DNA from: Adineta ricciae
Lineage: Eukaryota > Rotifera > Eurotatoria > Adinetida > Adinetidae
Length of the DNA stretch: 64,000 nucleotides
Assembly (NCBI GenBank): GCA_905250025.1
Contig: CAJNOJ010000468.1
Span: 1-64,000, forward strand
Reading direction: 5' to 3'
The notes beneath the pieces are model-generated. The model was not told the origin of the DNA. It did no database searches and saw nothing but the letters and a program-made list of their open reading frames with translations. A program made the translations under genes and the position numbers. Below are positions 12,301 to 22,632 of the stretch, piece after piece. The first letter of the stretch is position 1. The number at the start of each line of letters is the position of its first letter.

Positions 12301-13458
12301 TGTGCAATTAATGTATATGGTGTCATTATTGATATTACCCATCATGTCCAACTAATAATAAGTTCCTATCGTGTTCTTTGGTCGGATCATTCACATTGTA
12401 GATTCCGTATTGCTCGGCGATAACATCAGCATCATCATTTAACAATATTTTACTATTAGACGATAAATGATTACGTAACCCAATATGATTGGTATGCGTT
12501 ACAATTGATGACATGTTTGTTTCTGTTGGTGCACCATTTACGATGACAGGTTTCAAATATGTAAGTGGAAAAAGTTTCTCTGTTTTGCTGATTGCTTTAT
12601 CCACTTGTTTAAACGCATAAGTTTTACCACTGCCTTCAAAAACAAACAGTCAGAAAAAATAAAAACCTAAGAGAGAAAAGGAGACTTCGAACTTTGAAAC
12701 TTTAAAGAATTCCGTAGGATTCCAAAGTACTGCAAAACTCCATGAGGCATCACTACATCTGAAAAATCGCTTGAAATCGCATGAAGTCTTACGGAATCCG
12801 TAGATGAAGAAAAAACGTTGGTACCTCTACCAAAACTTTTCCTAATTTTTTTCTGCTCATGCGCATGATCTTCTGGAACTTCTTGGACAAGATTGTGATA
12901 CTCTATGGACACATCTTGAGATCAAGTCTTGACAAGCGCTTGAGTAAAAAAGTTCGCCTAGGGATATCTCCATTGTTATTGATCTATATTAAATTTTCTC
13001 CATTGAGTCATCATCGTTTTCTATATCCTATCGTATGAAATATGGAAAATACTCATATAAAATTCTTCCTTCTTCTCCCGGAATAGAAAAATACGTATTT
13101 AAAAAAGAAACTATAATAGATTATATTCGATATTTTTCCTCAATTATTCTGTCGCATATTATTTAAACATACCACTTGGCCCCAACAACCATAAATACAA
13201 TTGGACAGGACATGGATCGGAAGAACTGAAATAAGTGTAATAAGAATTCTGGGAGAAATGAGACATCATGCCTAATGATAAAAAGAAAGACAAAGATGTT
13301 TCATAATTGTAAATGTTTTTGTATGCTTTTAATAGTTGCATTTGCGGTGGATTCAGAATATCACTCATTTCAATATTCATATTAGATGCTAATGATATAT
13401 TTGTTAAGATCATTTCGGAAATTGTTTTGTCATCGATAAAAGAAGAACGTTTTGTCAT
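9394..13458 (-). CDS. DUF3987-like P-loop ATPase/helicase, intact
   Basis: Ten exons: 13458-13173, 12633-12339, 12286-12089, 12032-11905, 11849-11198, 11159-10507, 10449-10321, 10264-10006, 9954-9891 and 9822-9394. All are GT-AG; the sum is 3093 nt, or 1030 aa. Start is the ATG at 13458 ('MTKRSSF'). A Walker A motif 'GPSGSGKT' spans residues 93-100 and is split by intron 1. A Walker B-like 'ILLNDDAD' lies at 158-165, followed by 'RLTILIATTGGK' and 'GSHNRFLY', an order like the DUF3987 primase-helicase-associated ATPase family. A helical region and winged-helix-like stretch follow; the C-terminus is polar and basic ('RRKRQ', 'TKKLRKN'), suggesting DNA binding or nuclear targeting. Tandem placement upstream of a KDZ transposase suggests a replication or transposition accessory role (inference). 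The family call is by motif order, not by search. Confidence 0.75.
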
Positions 13459-13862
13459 AATGAATTGAACACAAAAGATAAGTACGAATATATGGATATA
13501 AATGTATAACCTTGACATAAAAAAGAAATAGCTTTCATTCATAAACAAGACGAACATCGTTATCGTAAGCAGAAAAGAGCTAAAAACGAATTGTTATCCT
13601 TCCTAATCTATTTGTATTGTGTTAACATAGCTCCTCCAGTATTTAGTCGACACTTACTTGACTACTTGACTTCGATGCTAAGCGTTAAATTTTTTACTGT
13701 ATATACTTAGAATCAAGACAAAATCTTTTTTTAAATAGGCATGAATACAAAAGACATATATCATATAGTGAATACTTTTTAGAAATCATCGTTTATCTTA
13801 TTAGATGATTAAACAAAATACGAAATCTGATATCTATTGCAAAACATAGAAATATCGTATGA

Positions 13863-14040
13863 CATGCCCTCGATCAGCTGGTTTCCATATGTTGTTCTTG
13901 TATTTTTTTTCCTCTTCACCATCTTTCATATGCTCTCGATCAGCTGATATCCATATATCGTTCTCCTTTTTCTCGTTCTTTCCATGTATGTACACTTAAT
14001 CAGCTGAGATATATGTGACTATGTTCTCTCTTTCTTTTCT
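13863..14040. repeat. Imperfect 60-66 bp tandem repeat
   Basis: A 'c(g/t)atcagctg' core followed by a pyrimidine-rich stretch occurs at 13871, 13937 and 13997, with the surrounding 60-66 bp partly conserved. It lies upstream of the DUF3987-like gene start and may be a subterminal or promoter-proximal repeat of the element. Confidence 0.6.
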
Positions 14041-14829
14041 TTTCGCTAAACCCTTGATTAGATGTTTCTATTCGTTTTCTTATTTATATTTTGCACTTAA
14101 CGGAGAAAACATCTGTCATCAATATGCTAAAAAATGATTCGAAGAACATTAGATTTTTTAAATCAATCAATCCCTAAATTTTCGTCGACAACAGCTGCTA
14201 CAATTCGTTCTCCTATCTCTTTATCTTCGTTTCATATGTGATCACTTGCCATGAAATACTATAAAGGTGTTCTAGCATCGTTCTTCGTTCATCCAAACCG
14301 TTTTGAAATCGTTTTCTTTTAATCCTACATCTGACCAAAGAAATGAAACATCACATGTTTCTATAAATTTCTTCCGCAATCGTCTACCACTATACAATTT
14401 TACGTTCCAATCATTTTCTCATATACTTTGATTTTCAACATGTACAATATCTGATGACTCAATCAGATAAATAGCAGCATTTCCGTTATGCACACTAAGA
14501 AACAATTAAACTTTGTTTTAATTCTCCTTTTAAATTCTGATTATGACCTTCTATCGAAAACCAGAACATAGAGGACAATTAAGATAACTCAAACATATAA
14601 GTAACATCAATATTCACAAATAATTTTTCTTTGTCATAAAAAGGTTTTTTTAAAACTTCTGACAGTCACCGAAGGGTCAAAACTTTCCCTAAAGATCTTC
14701 TCGTTATTTCAGTTATATTAATCATAGGTAGGTACATCATATAACGAAACTACTTTAACCCAATATCGAACATAAAATCCGCGAGCTATCACTCATTCAA
14801 TCCTTATTCATTGTACTTCACTCAATTTT

Positions 14830-15008
14830 TGTATATATATATGGATAAATTGTTGCACTTTAACATGTATGGAAAGTGAAAACTTTCTATGTAAAACTGA
14901 ATATCTGATATCTGCATATCTGTTGATGCCAATGTCCATAGAGATATATGGATGAATTGTTGCACTTTGACATGTATGGAAAGTGAAAACTTTCTATGTG
15001 AAAGCACA
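14830..15008. repeat. Direct repeat, 107-bp period, plus (AT)n
   Basis: A block of about 55 bp reading 'ggataaattgttgcacttt' at 14843 recurs as 'ggatgaattgttgcacttt' at 14950. Both copies run on through 'acatgtatggaaagtgaaaa'. The segment between them holds the inverted 'atatctgatatctg' that matches the left-flank repeat at 6287. Confidence 0.8.
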
Positions 15009-15073
15009 GATATGATAGTTATCTGCTCACTGAAACTGTGCACATTCAGTTGCGTGCGTGTATGTGGTCCATA

Positions 15074-15105
15074 CCATATATATATATAGATAGATAGATA
15101 GATAA
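15074..15105. repeat. AT/GATA microsatellite
   Basis: An (AT)n stretch runs into about five GATA units. No associated feature was recognised. Confidence 0.85.
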
Positions 15106-15449
15106 GTAGAACTTATGCTGCGAACGAAACGTCTTAATTTATGTGCTACGATCTAATGGTGTTTATGGAAATAAATATCTGATTTTCGCAACCGCAGAAG
15201 ACAAGAAGAAAATGCTATTTAATAAAAACTGGTTACAGTTTGAGATTTGCCATGCCCTCATGAATAGTGTGAAATAAAATACGATTACCTATAGATTTCA
15301 GAATCAAACTGGCATGTCTTTTCTCATCCGTACAACAGAATATTTCACTGGAAACAGCTCCGTAATCCTCCCAAATTCTGATTTTACTGTTCTATTTTAT
15401 TCATCACGACGTTTAATTGAACAGTCTTTACTGAGATAATCAACAAATA

Positions 15450-16250
15450 GAGGAGTGACGCTCATCCTTCGGATTCGCTGAGCTATTTTTGAAACAGAAT
15501 TGACATTGCGTCAGTGTGATTCTGGGAAGGAAACTGTAGAGATGTGATGCTATTTTCTAAGTCACTATAATTCGAATACGTTAGTTTTTCATGCCTAGCT
15601 AAATCCAACAGTAGAATCAGAAACGTCCATTTGGTTTTTCTTCACATATATCTATTGAAAATTCTACCAGATAATCTATCACATAGTGGTTAGCGGTACA
15701 AAAACTCTTAAACACTCCTGGTATAAGTCTCATACTTATTCTATGGTTTACCTCGACTGTGTTTTTTTAATCAATTTACTACTAAGTTTTACAGTTAAAA
15801 GTCGTAAATGGCTCGATTCACACATAAAGACGCAAGTACCAATCAGTTCACTAGCTTCCATTACAATGTCAAATAGAAGTATGCACGAATCTTTTTCCTG
15901 AGCAGAAATCAGTTCGAGAGAATTCCCGTCAGATTTATGGATATTGCTATCGGTAAATATTGATCGAATTCAAACAGACGCTCGCACGATTTCAGCTTCT
16001 TGATGGCAAGACAAGGATCAGCATAGGTCATGAACAATACTTCACACAAAAGCTAACGGCGGATTCTAGATCTTCGACGTCAATCACCTCTTGGTTCACT
16101 TTTTCGCGTCAACTAAATTATTTTTCGCTAGTTTAGTGAGTACTTAGTTTTCATTGGATGGGAGAGGCAAACTATTGGCATTCCAAGCTGTTGTTTTTAG
16201 CGCTTCATAACCTTTTATTTCAGAAAAAGGAATCAACTTATCAAATCACA
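15450..16250 (+). repeat. Dispersed repeat, second copy of 0.36-1.8 kb family
   Basis: Blocks at 15459-15481 and 16050-16240 match blocks at 359-381 and 1624-1805 in the same order and orientation. The spacing between the two blocks differs (about 590 versus 1265 bp). No protein-coding relationship between the copies was seen, so this is probably a non-coding or fragmented transposable element. Confidence 0.55.
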
Positions 16251-16259
16251 GCCTTCCTC

Positions 16260-17278
16260 TCAGATCGCATGACCGTTATACAAAATACGTGTTTAGATAC
16301 ATGCCCATTGATAAAATAAATAGATGGAAGATGCTAGCTAATTTTAGTAATGCACTCATATTTTCAGTCTGTTATAACGATCACATGTTTCAAATATGTT
16401 CTCCGTAACATGTTGTTGATACTTTAGCTATATTCAGTTTAAAGATCATCCGTAATTGAAACAGGAGCTGTGCCTGAATAGAATTCTACACTTCGTAGCA
16501 TCCAGCACATCTAACATAATACCATTGGGTGAAAAAAGAATGAGAGGACGACCAGGAAAAGTAACCAAAGCTTTATTAATACAATAATGGTTCGTTTAAA
16601 TTATTTACTTAGAAATCTTTTCAATGGAGTACTTAGAAGAAACTAAATTTTTTACTTAGTATTTGAATGTGAGCTAATATACACGTTGTATTTATGAATA
16701 GAAAAAATTTGGAAAAGAATATGTGTTTGATTATAGCTATTGCAACGTCCTTGAAAGAAATATTCATTTTGTAGAATTAAGATTAATGACGATGAAAGTA
16801 TATGTCAAATCATGGTCACTATTGTGTCGTGAAAAGAAACATTGTGTTTCGATCTCAGCGTATATCTGTCACCATGATGAGAAGAATCTATAGAAATACT
16901 CAGTGTGAATTCATTCGTCCGAATTATTTTCAGTGGCGCATAAAGTTTGAAAGATGTTCTTTTCCGACGATGTATAATTTCTTATACCCTATACATTGAG
17001 ATGCATTTATTTAAGCATACCGCCTTGCGTTCATTTAAGATCTAAACTATGCGCGCCGATGTGAAGAAGCTATCTGATAGGACCTCTCTATGAGTCGTAA
17101 GAGGAATGAAATTGAAGCATGAACTTATATGCGTAAATCAGTTTACTAGAGAATCGAGGAAAATGCTGAATTAATGTGATTGGGTCACTTCTTTATCTGC
17201 TTCATTTTTCTCGACCCAAAGAAGAAAACAAAAAAACAAGTTCTTCTTACAAGCATTTATGTATGATAGATCTTAAAT
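16260..17278. other. Intergenic upstream of 7TM receptor
   Basis: No gene, RNA or repeat recognised. The last few hundred bases would hold the promoter of the receptor at 17279, but no specific element can be named. Confidence 0.4.
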
Positions 17279-18298
17279 ATGTGTGATGTTTCTTTTAGTC
17301 ATTTCTTCGAACAAGGCAACACTTCGACGACGATGTATTCAAATTTTTTAATTTCTAATGAAGTTCAATTTTGGCTATTTTTAACTGCATTTATTCCATC
17401 TGTTGGCTGTTCGATCTTTGTCCTTTACCACTTAATATCTAATCGAACTCAACGTCATGCCATCAACAATCGAGTTATTATCGTTCTTATATCCAATAAC
17501 CTGATCTATGAGCTTATTGATATCCCATTGTTTCTCAACTATTATCGTTTAGAGGCTGTCTGGCCTAATACGCCAGGTTTATGTTTAATGTGGATTTTCA
17601 TTGATGAAGCACTGTATTCTATTTCAACGGTAGTTCTTGCTTGGGCATCCATTGAACGACATATTCTTATTTTTCACAATCGATGGTGGTCGAGCACTAG
17701 AAGACGTCGCCTTATTCATTTTATTCCTTTAGTATCACTCGTATTCTATATAATTATATTCCATACTGTCTTTATTCTACTACCACTCTGTGAAAATACG
17801 TATGACTATACACAGGAGCTGTGTGGTCATAAAATTTGTTTACACAATACAAAGATTGTTGGCACATGGGATAGTATTATGAATGATATTTTGCCAACGC
17901 TAATAATTGTTGGCTTTAGCATTGCTCTTCTAGTTCGTGTTCTCCTCCAAAATCGTCGCGTCCATCAACATATTCAATGGCGAAAACATCGAAAAATGGC
18001 AATTCAGTTATTGTCGATTTCTATTCTCTATTCTTTGCTTTACATTCCAATAATGTGCATTGTATTGGCACAACTATGCTGTATATCCCAAGATAGCGGT
18101 GACATTTTTATACAATATGGGAGATTCTTTTCTTATTACGTTACATTTCTCCTTCCATTTGTATGTTTTATTACATTATCTAAATGTTCATACAAATTCA
18201 AGGACATGTTCCCAAATTGGCACCGGCCAGCACGATTGATTCATCCTATGCCGTTGCCAATGATGACAGTTGCAGCAGAACGGCCAAATATAATGTAA
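17279..18298 (+). CDS. Seven-transmembrane receptor (rhodopsin-like), single exon
   Basis: Single-exon ORF of 339 aa with seven hydrophobic segments. N-glycosylation-type sites (e.g. 'NTST') precede TM1. The TM3 end reads 'ASIERHILIF', so the usual DRY motif is ERH. A conserved-type Cys lies before TM3 ('GLCLMW') and further Cys residues lie in the second extracellular loop. A basic third intracellular loop precedes TM6, and the cytoplasmic tail is short. Length and topology fit class A GPCRs; intronless receptors of this type are common in bdelloids, and the ligand is unknown. An AATAAA lies at 18358-18363, 60 bp past the stop. The 3' half of the gene is duplicated at 20117-20436. Five Met codons lie near the start; the first is taken. 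Confidence 0.85.
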   Translation: MCDVSFSHFFEQGNTSTTMYSNFLISNEVQFWLFLTAFIPSVGCSIFVLYHLISNRTQRHAINNRVIIVLISNNLIYELIDIPLFLNYYRLEAVWPNTPGLCLMWIFIDEALYSISTVVLAWASIERHILIFHNRWWSSTRRRRLIHFIPLVSLVFYIIIFHTVFILLPLCENTYDYTQELCGHKICLHNTKIVGTWDSIMNDILPTLIIVGFSIALLVRVLLQNRRVHQHIQWRKHRKMAIQLLSISILYSLLYIPIMCIVLAQLCCISQDSGDIFIQYGRFFSYYVTFLLPFVCFITLSKCSYKFKDMFPNWHRPARLIHPMPLPMMTVAAERPNIM

Positions 18299-20115
18299 AC
18301 TATCACATAATGTTCAGTATTGAAGAGTTGTTTTTGGAGAAAATAGAATTGTCAATTAATAAAGCATAGGAGCCGATAAGGATGCAAATCAGATCATTCT
18401 CTGTTTTCGATATCATCCCGAAGCTGAGTGTGAGGGTGTGGGTGAAAAAGAGATACCTTGCCCCACACCCTCTTCTTTTCAACATTAAAAAAATCTTCTA
18501 GACCCAAGGTCAATTGGGAACATAAGTACCTGAACGATAGAGAACAACATATGTAAAAGAAACGATAAAAGTCGATATATGATAAAAGACTGGAATTCTT
18601 TTTTCTTATATTTTTCCATTTTCGATCAATTCTATCTTTCGGTATTTTTCGTTTTTGATTTTATTGCCTGCTCGTCATTTTTGCTTTCGACGCTTTTTTC
18701 ATTCGACATTATTCAGTAGAGTCGTTGACGTCGAATGAATGAACACGGGAATTGGTTCGCTATTTATAGCCTAATATGAGAATGATTAACATGAATTTAT
18801 CTTTTGTTTAGTCTAGACTACTTCCTGTCAATCCTATCGATCAATGCCAATAACCATATCTAATTCTTCACTCATTAAGTGTTTCATTTTTAGCATCCTT
18901 TTCTCGTCTATAATTTTTATTCACTAATATCCGGTTCTCATCACTTGAAAAAGATAGTAGTGTCCGTTTTTCTTTTCTTTACTATATGATGGTTCACTTA
19001 GACATGCTGTTGTCAAATACAGGGATAACATGTTAGCTATTAGAAAAAACCTTATTACTCACCATAATATATGACGCTACTACTATCGAGAAAAAAAAGA
19101 AACTCAATAATAACAGGAATTTGTTTAAAATAACAAACGATTATTGTTTTCAATTCACTCTTTAGCTCTTCCGAATGATGTTTTAAGCATTTTCAGTAAA
19201 AATGTTTTTTTTTGACCTTCGATCATTGAGCACAATCCTCATATACATCCTTTCTTATCAACATCTACCTTCAAAGCATATTTTAGGAATATGAAGCTTT
19301 AAAAGTACTAATAAATCGTGACTTTTGACCCCGACACAAACTTTTTTTGTGTATGACCCTCCTTTCAGTCGAGAGAATAATTCATACATACGTCTGTCTA
19401 AAATACTATTTTTGAAGCATTCTCAATCTTTCCAAAGCAATCGATCATCGTCAGTTTACTTCAACTGCAATTCAAATCAAAACACTAAAGCGTAGATACT
19501 ATAACTCACATGCGACCAACTTCATCAATATTAACAATTACAAGGTGAGGAAACACCAAAACAATGTCCTAACAGATTCGGACAGCACACAGCATCAGCA
19601 CGATACATGCGTCTTTGAATCTCATCGAAAACAGCTCATTTTGCCATGATTTGACCTTGAGATCAACTTTTTCTTTTGCAAATGTTTAATTTGAACTAGA
19701 TTATACGAAATCATAGGTCATTTGACGAGCCCCTTAAACAAAGACGAAACGCGTCGTGAGTGCTTGGAATTGTTTCTTCTCTATGTTAAACTCACCCTCA
19801 TCGAGAATTTGAGATATGTTTAACTTCTTAGTATTATATTGTACGCATTAAGGATTTATTCTTAGTAAACTTTATAAAAATCACTTCGAATTGTGTGAAA
19901 TAATATATTTCAAGTAAAGAAATATTGCAGGATTTTCTTTAAAAAGCTGAACTCCTGAAAGATAAGAGTTTAGTACAAAGCGATAACCAAAAGAACTGTC
20001 AATGATGATGATGATGATGACGATGACATTTTTCTTCTTATCATCATTACATCTTCAGTTTTGTCATCTATTTTAATGTGCATGCTTTTGCCTTTTCACG
20101 TCGATGCGTGGATTA
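17990..20115. repeat. Tandem segmental duplication, left copy
   Basis: The stretch from the receptor's TM6 region through the 3' flank to 'cacgtcgatgcgt' at 20098-20110 is repeated at 20117-22645. Conserved landmarks include the AATAAA, the 'gtacctgaacgatagagaa' block, the ATG-repeat (TGATGA)n and the start of the papain-like gene. Divergence is a few percent plus indels. The left copy ends at the N at 20116, just as its papain-like gene would begin. Confidence 0.9.
19713..19768 (+). ncRNA. Hammerhead ribozyme-like motif, copy A (decayed)
   Basis: The order of parts is that of a type I hammerhead: 'TTGACGA' (19722-19728, C3 changed to T), a weakened stem II, 'GACGAAA' (19743-19749), then the palindromic 'ACGCGT' and C at the predicted cleavage site (19755). 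After it, GTGA can pair with the TCAT before the core to start stem I. A very short stem III with a palindromic ACGCGT resembles the minimal hammerheads reported in Penelope-like elements. The C3 change and a mismatch in stem II predict loss of activity. Confidence 0.6.
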
Positions 20116-20116
20116 N
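20116..20116. other. Assembly gap (N) inside the tandem duplication
   Basis: Left of the N the sequence matches the first bases of the papain-like gene (compare 20104-20115 with 22633-22644). Right of it the sequence matches the middle of the receptor gene. The single N therefore replaces at least one papain-like gene copy and the 5' half of the second receptor, not one base. Confidence 0.8.
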
Positions 20117-20436
20117 GGCGAAAACATCGAAAAATGGCAATTCAGTTATTGTCGATTTCTATTCTCTATTCTTTGCTTTACATTCCAATAATGTGCATTG
20201 TATTGGCACAACTGTGCTGTATATCCCAAGATACCGGTGACATTTTTATACAATATGGGAGATTCTTTTCTTATTACGTTACATTTCTTCTTCCATTTGT
20301 ATGCTTTATCACATTATCTAAATGTTCATACAAGTTTAAGAACTTGTTCCCGAATTGGCACCGACCAGCACGATTGATTCATCCTATACCGTTGCCAATG
20401 ATGACAGTCGCAGCAGAACGGCCAAATATAATGTAA
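20117..20436 (+). CDS. 7TM receptor, second copy, 3' part only
   Basis: From the base after the N the frame continues to a stop with about 106 aa nearly identical to the last third of the receptor at 17279-18298, covering the basic loop, TM6, TM7 and tail. Substitutions are few, and most of those seen (e.g. Ser to Thr after 'CCISQD', Asp-Met to Asn-Leu near the tail) are conservative, suggesting that the copy stayed under constraint. An AATAAA follows at 20496-20501. The missing N-terminal two thirds probably lie in the gap; a truncated pseudogene is the alternative. Confidence 0.7.
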
Positions 20437-21727
20437 ACTATCACATAATGTTGCGTGTTGAAGAGTTGTTGTCGGTGGAAATAAAATTGTCAATTAATAA
20501 AGGATAGGAGCCGATAAGGATGCAAATCAGACCATTCTCTGTTTTTTATGTAATCCTGAAGTTGAGTGTGAATGAGGATGAAGAAGATACACCTTGAGCC
20601 ACACCCATACCCTCACCTACACCCTCGGTAATCATTTAAAGATAATAGTAATCGATTTTCATTTGATTTGAGAAATGTTAATTCGACATTTTCTTTTCCC
20701 ATTGTATCCATTAGTTAAGAAGGGAAAAAATGAATATGTAATGATGATTTCTCTGTTTATTTCGATTTATATAGATCATGGACAAAGGAGAAGTCAATAG
20801 CAACTTCTTCTTTTCAACATAAAAAAAAATTTTAGACCCAAGGTCAATTGGGAACATAAGTACCTGAACGATAGAGAAACATACAGAAGAACGAAAGAGA
20901 ACAACATATGTAAAAGAAACGATAAAAGTCGATATATGATAGAAGACTGAAATTCTTTTTTCTTATATTTTCCCTTTTTATCATTTCTTTTTCGATGTTA
21001 TTGCTTGTGCGTCATTTTTGCTTTCGACGCTTTTTTCATTCGACATTATTCAGTAGAATTGTTGACGTCGAATGAATGAACACGTGAACTGATTCGCTAT
21101 TTATAGCCTAACATGAGAATGATTCATATGAATTTATCTTTTGTTTAGTCTAGACTACTTCCTGTCAATCCTATTGATCAATGCCAATAACCATATCTAA
21201 TTCTTCACTCATTAAGTGTTTCCTTTTTAGCATCCTTTTCTTATCTATAATTTTCATTCACTAATATCCGGTTCTCATCACTTGAAAAAGATAGTAGTGT
21301 CCGTTTTTCTTTTCTTTACTATATGATGGCTCACCCAGACATACTGTTGTCAAATACAGGGATAAAATGTTAGCCATTAGGAAAAAGCTTATTACTCAGC
21401 AATAACAGAAACTTGTTTAACATAACAAACGATTATTGTTTTCAATTCACTCCTTAGCTCTTCCAAATGATGTTTTAAGCATTTTCAGTAAAAATGTTTT
21501 TTCGACATTTGATCCTTGAACACAATCCTCACCTGCATCCTTTCTTATCAATATATACCTCCAAAGCATGTTTTAGGAATATGAAGCTTTAAGAGTACTA
21601 ATAAATCGTAACTTTTGACCCCGACACAAGCATACAGACATACAAACTTTTTTGTGTATGACTCTCCTTTCAGTCGAGAGAATAATTCATACATACGTCT
21701 GTCTAAAATACTATTTTTGAAGCATTG

Positions 21728-21976
21728 TCTCATGTAAATCACTGGGAAAAATTCTTACCCACATGCATTCCTTTCTAAAAAGGCCAAAATTCACTTTCTC
21801 ATAACGATTATATATACCGAAAGTATTTCTCGTACTGTATTCATTATTCATTTCAAAGTAAATAGTATACTTCTTCTTATAGACCATATAAAATACAGTA
21901 TTTTTCATTACATTCTGGTTACAACAAGTTTCTTTAGCCATACATAGACCATGTTAATCGTGAAATGCAAGAATTT
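21728..21976. mobile_element. Candidate ~250-bp insertion unique to right copy
   Basis: Relative to the left copy (19417-19430) this segment is extra. It is flanked by 'aagcatt' on both sides (21721-21727 and 21978-21984), which occurs once in the left copy. That fits insertion with a 7-bp target duplication. Deletion from the left copy between short direct repeats fits equally well. No terminal inverted repeats or coding sequence were seen inside. Confidence 0.45.
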
Positions 21977-22274
21977 CGAAAGCATTCTCTATCTTTCCAA
22001 AGCAATCGACTGTCGTCAATTTACTTCAATTGCAATTCAAACCAAAACACTGAAACCTAGATACTATAATTCACATGCGACCAACTTCATCAATATCAAT
22101 AATTACAAGGTGAGAAAGCACCAAAACAATTTCCTAACAGATTTGGACAGCACACACCATCAGCACGATGCATTCGTCTTTGGGTCTCGTCGGAAACAGT
22201 TCATTTTGCCATGATTTGGCTTGAAATCATCATTTTCTTTTACAAATGTTTAATTTGAGCTAGATTATACGAAA

Positions 22275-22332
22275 CCAGTAGCCATCTGACGGGCCCCTTC
22301 AACAAGAACGAAACGCGTTGTGAGTGCTCGGA
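22275..22332 (+). ncRNA. Hammerhead ribozyme-like motif, copy B (decayed)
   Basis: This is the duplicate of copy A: 'CTGACGG' (22286-22292, invariant A9 changed to G), a degraded stem II, 'GAAA' at 22310-22313, then 'ACGCGT'. The predicted cleavage-site base is T instead of C. Stem I pairing between 'GTGAG.GCT' and the bases before the core can still be traced with an internal loop. The lost A9 predicts an inactive remnant. Confidence 0.5.
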
Positions 22333-22632
22333 ATTGTTTCTTCTCTATGTTAAGCTCACCATTATCGAGAATTTGAGATATGTTTAACTTCTTAGTAAAC
22401 TTTATAAAATCACTTAATATGGTGTGGAATAATATATTTCAAGTAAGGAAATATTACAGGATTTTCTTTAAGAAGCTGCACTCTTAAAAGATAAAAGTTT
22501 AGTACAAAGAGATAACCAAAAGATCTGTCAATGATGATGATGATGACGATGACATTTTTCTTCTTATCATCATCATTACATCTTCAGTTTTGTCATCTAT
22601 TTTAATGTGCATGCTGTTGCCTTTTCACGTCG

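Larger units (their letters stand above)
6082..15266 (-). mobile_element. Candidate KDZ transposon with DUF3987-like ATPase
   Basis: Two intact minus-strand genes, a KDZ transposase and a DUF3987-like ATPase, sit between inverted repeats. The outer pair, about 28 bp with one mismatch, lies at roughly 6092-6119 (plus-sense core 'ggcaaatctcaaactgt') and 15229-15256 (reverse complement). An inner pair is the 14-mer 'cagatatcagatat', three times on the left (6287, 6334, 6381) and once inverted on the right (14901-14914). The left flank has a 47-bp tandem repeat and the right flank several short tandem repeats, as often seen subterminally in large DNA transposons. I found no target-site duplication at these repeats, so the exact ends are not established. 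Only the presence of the two genes is firm. Confidence 0.5.

Noticed and set aside
12667-12912. 81-aa minus-strand ORF
   Set aside because: It lies wholly inside intron 1 of the DUF3987-like gene and has no recognisable motif.
15110-15135. 'gaacgaaacgtc' as a hammerhead 3' half
   Set aside because: No CTGANGA core precedes it at a suitable distance.
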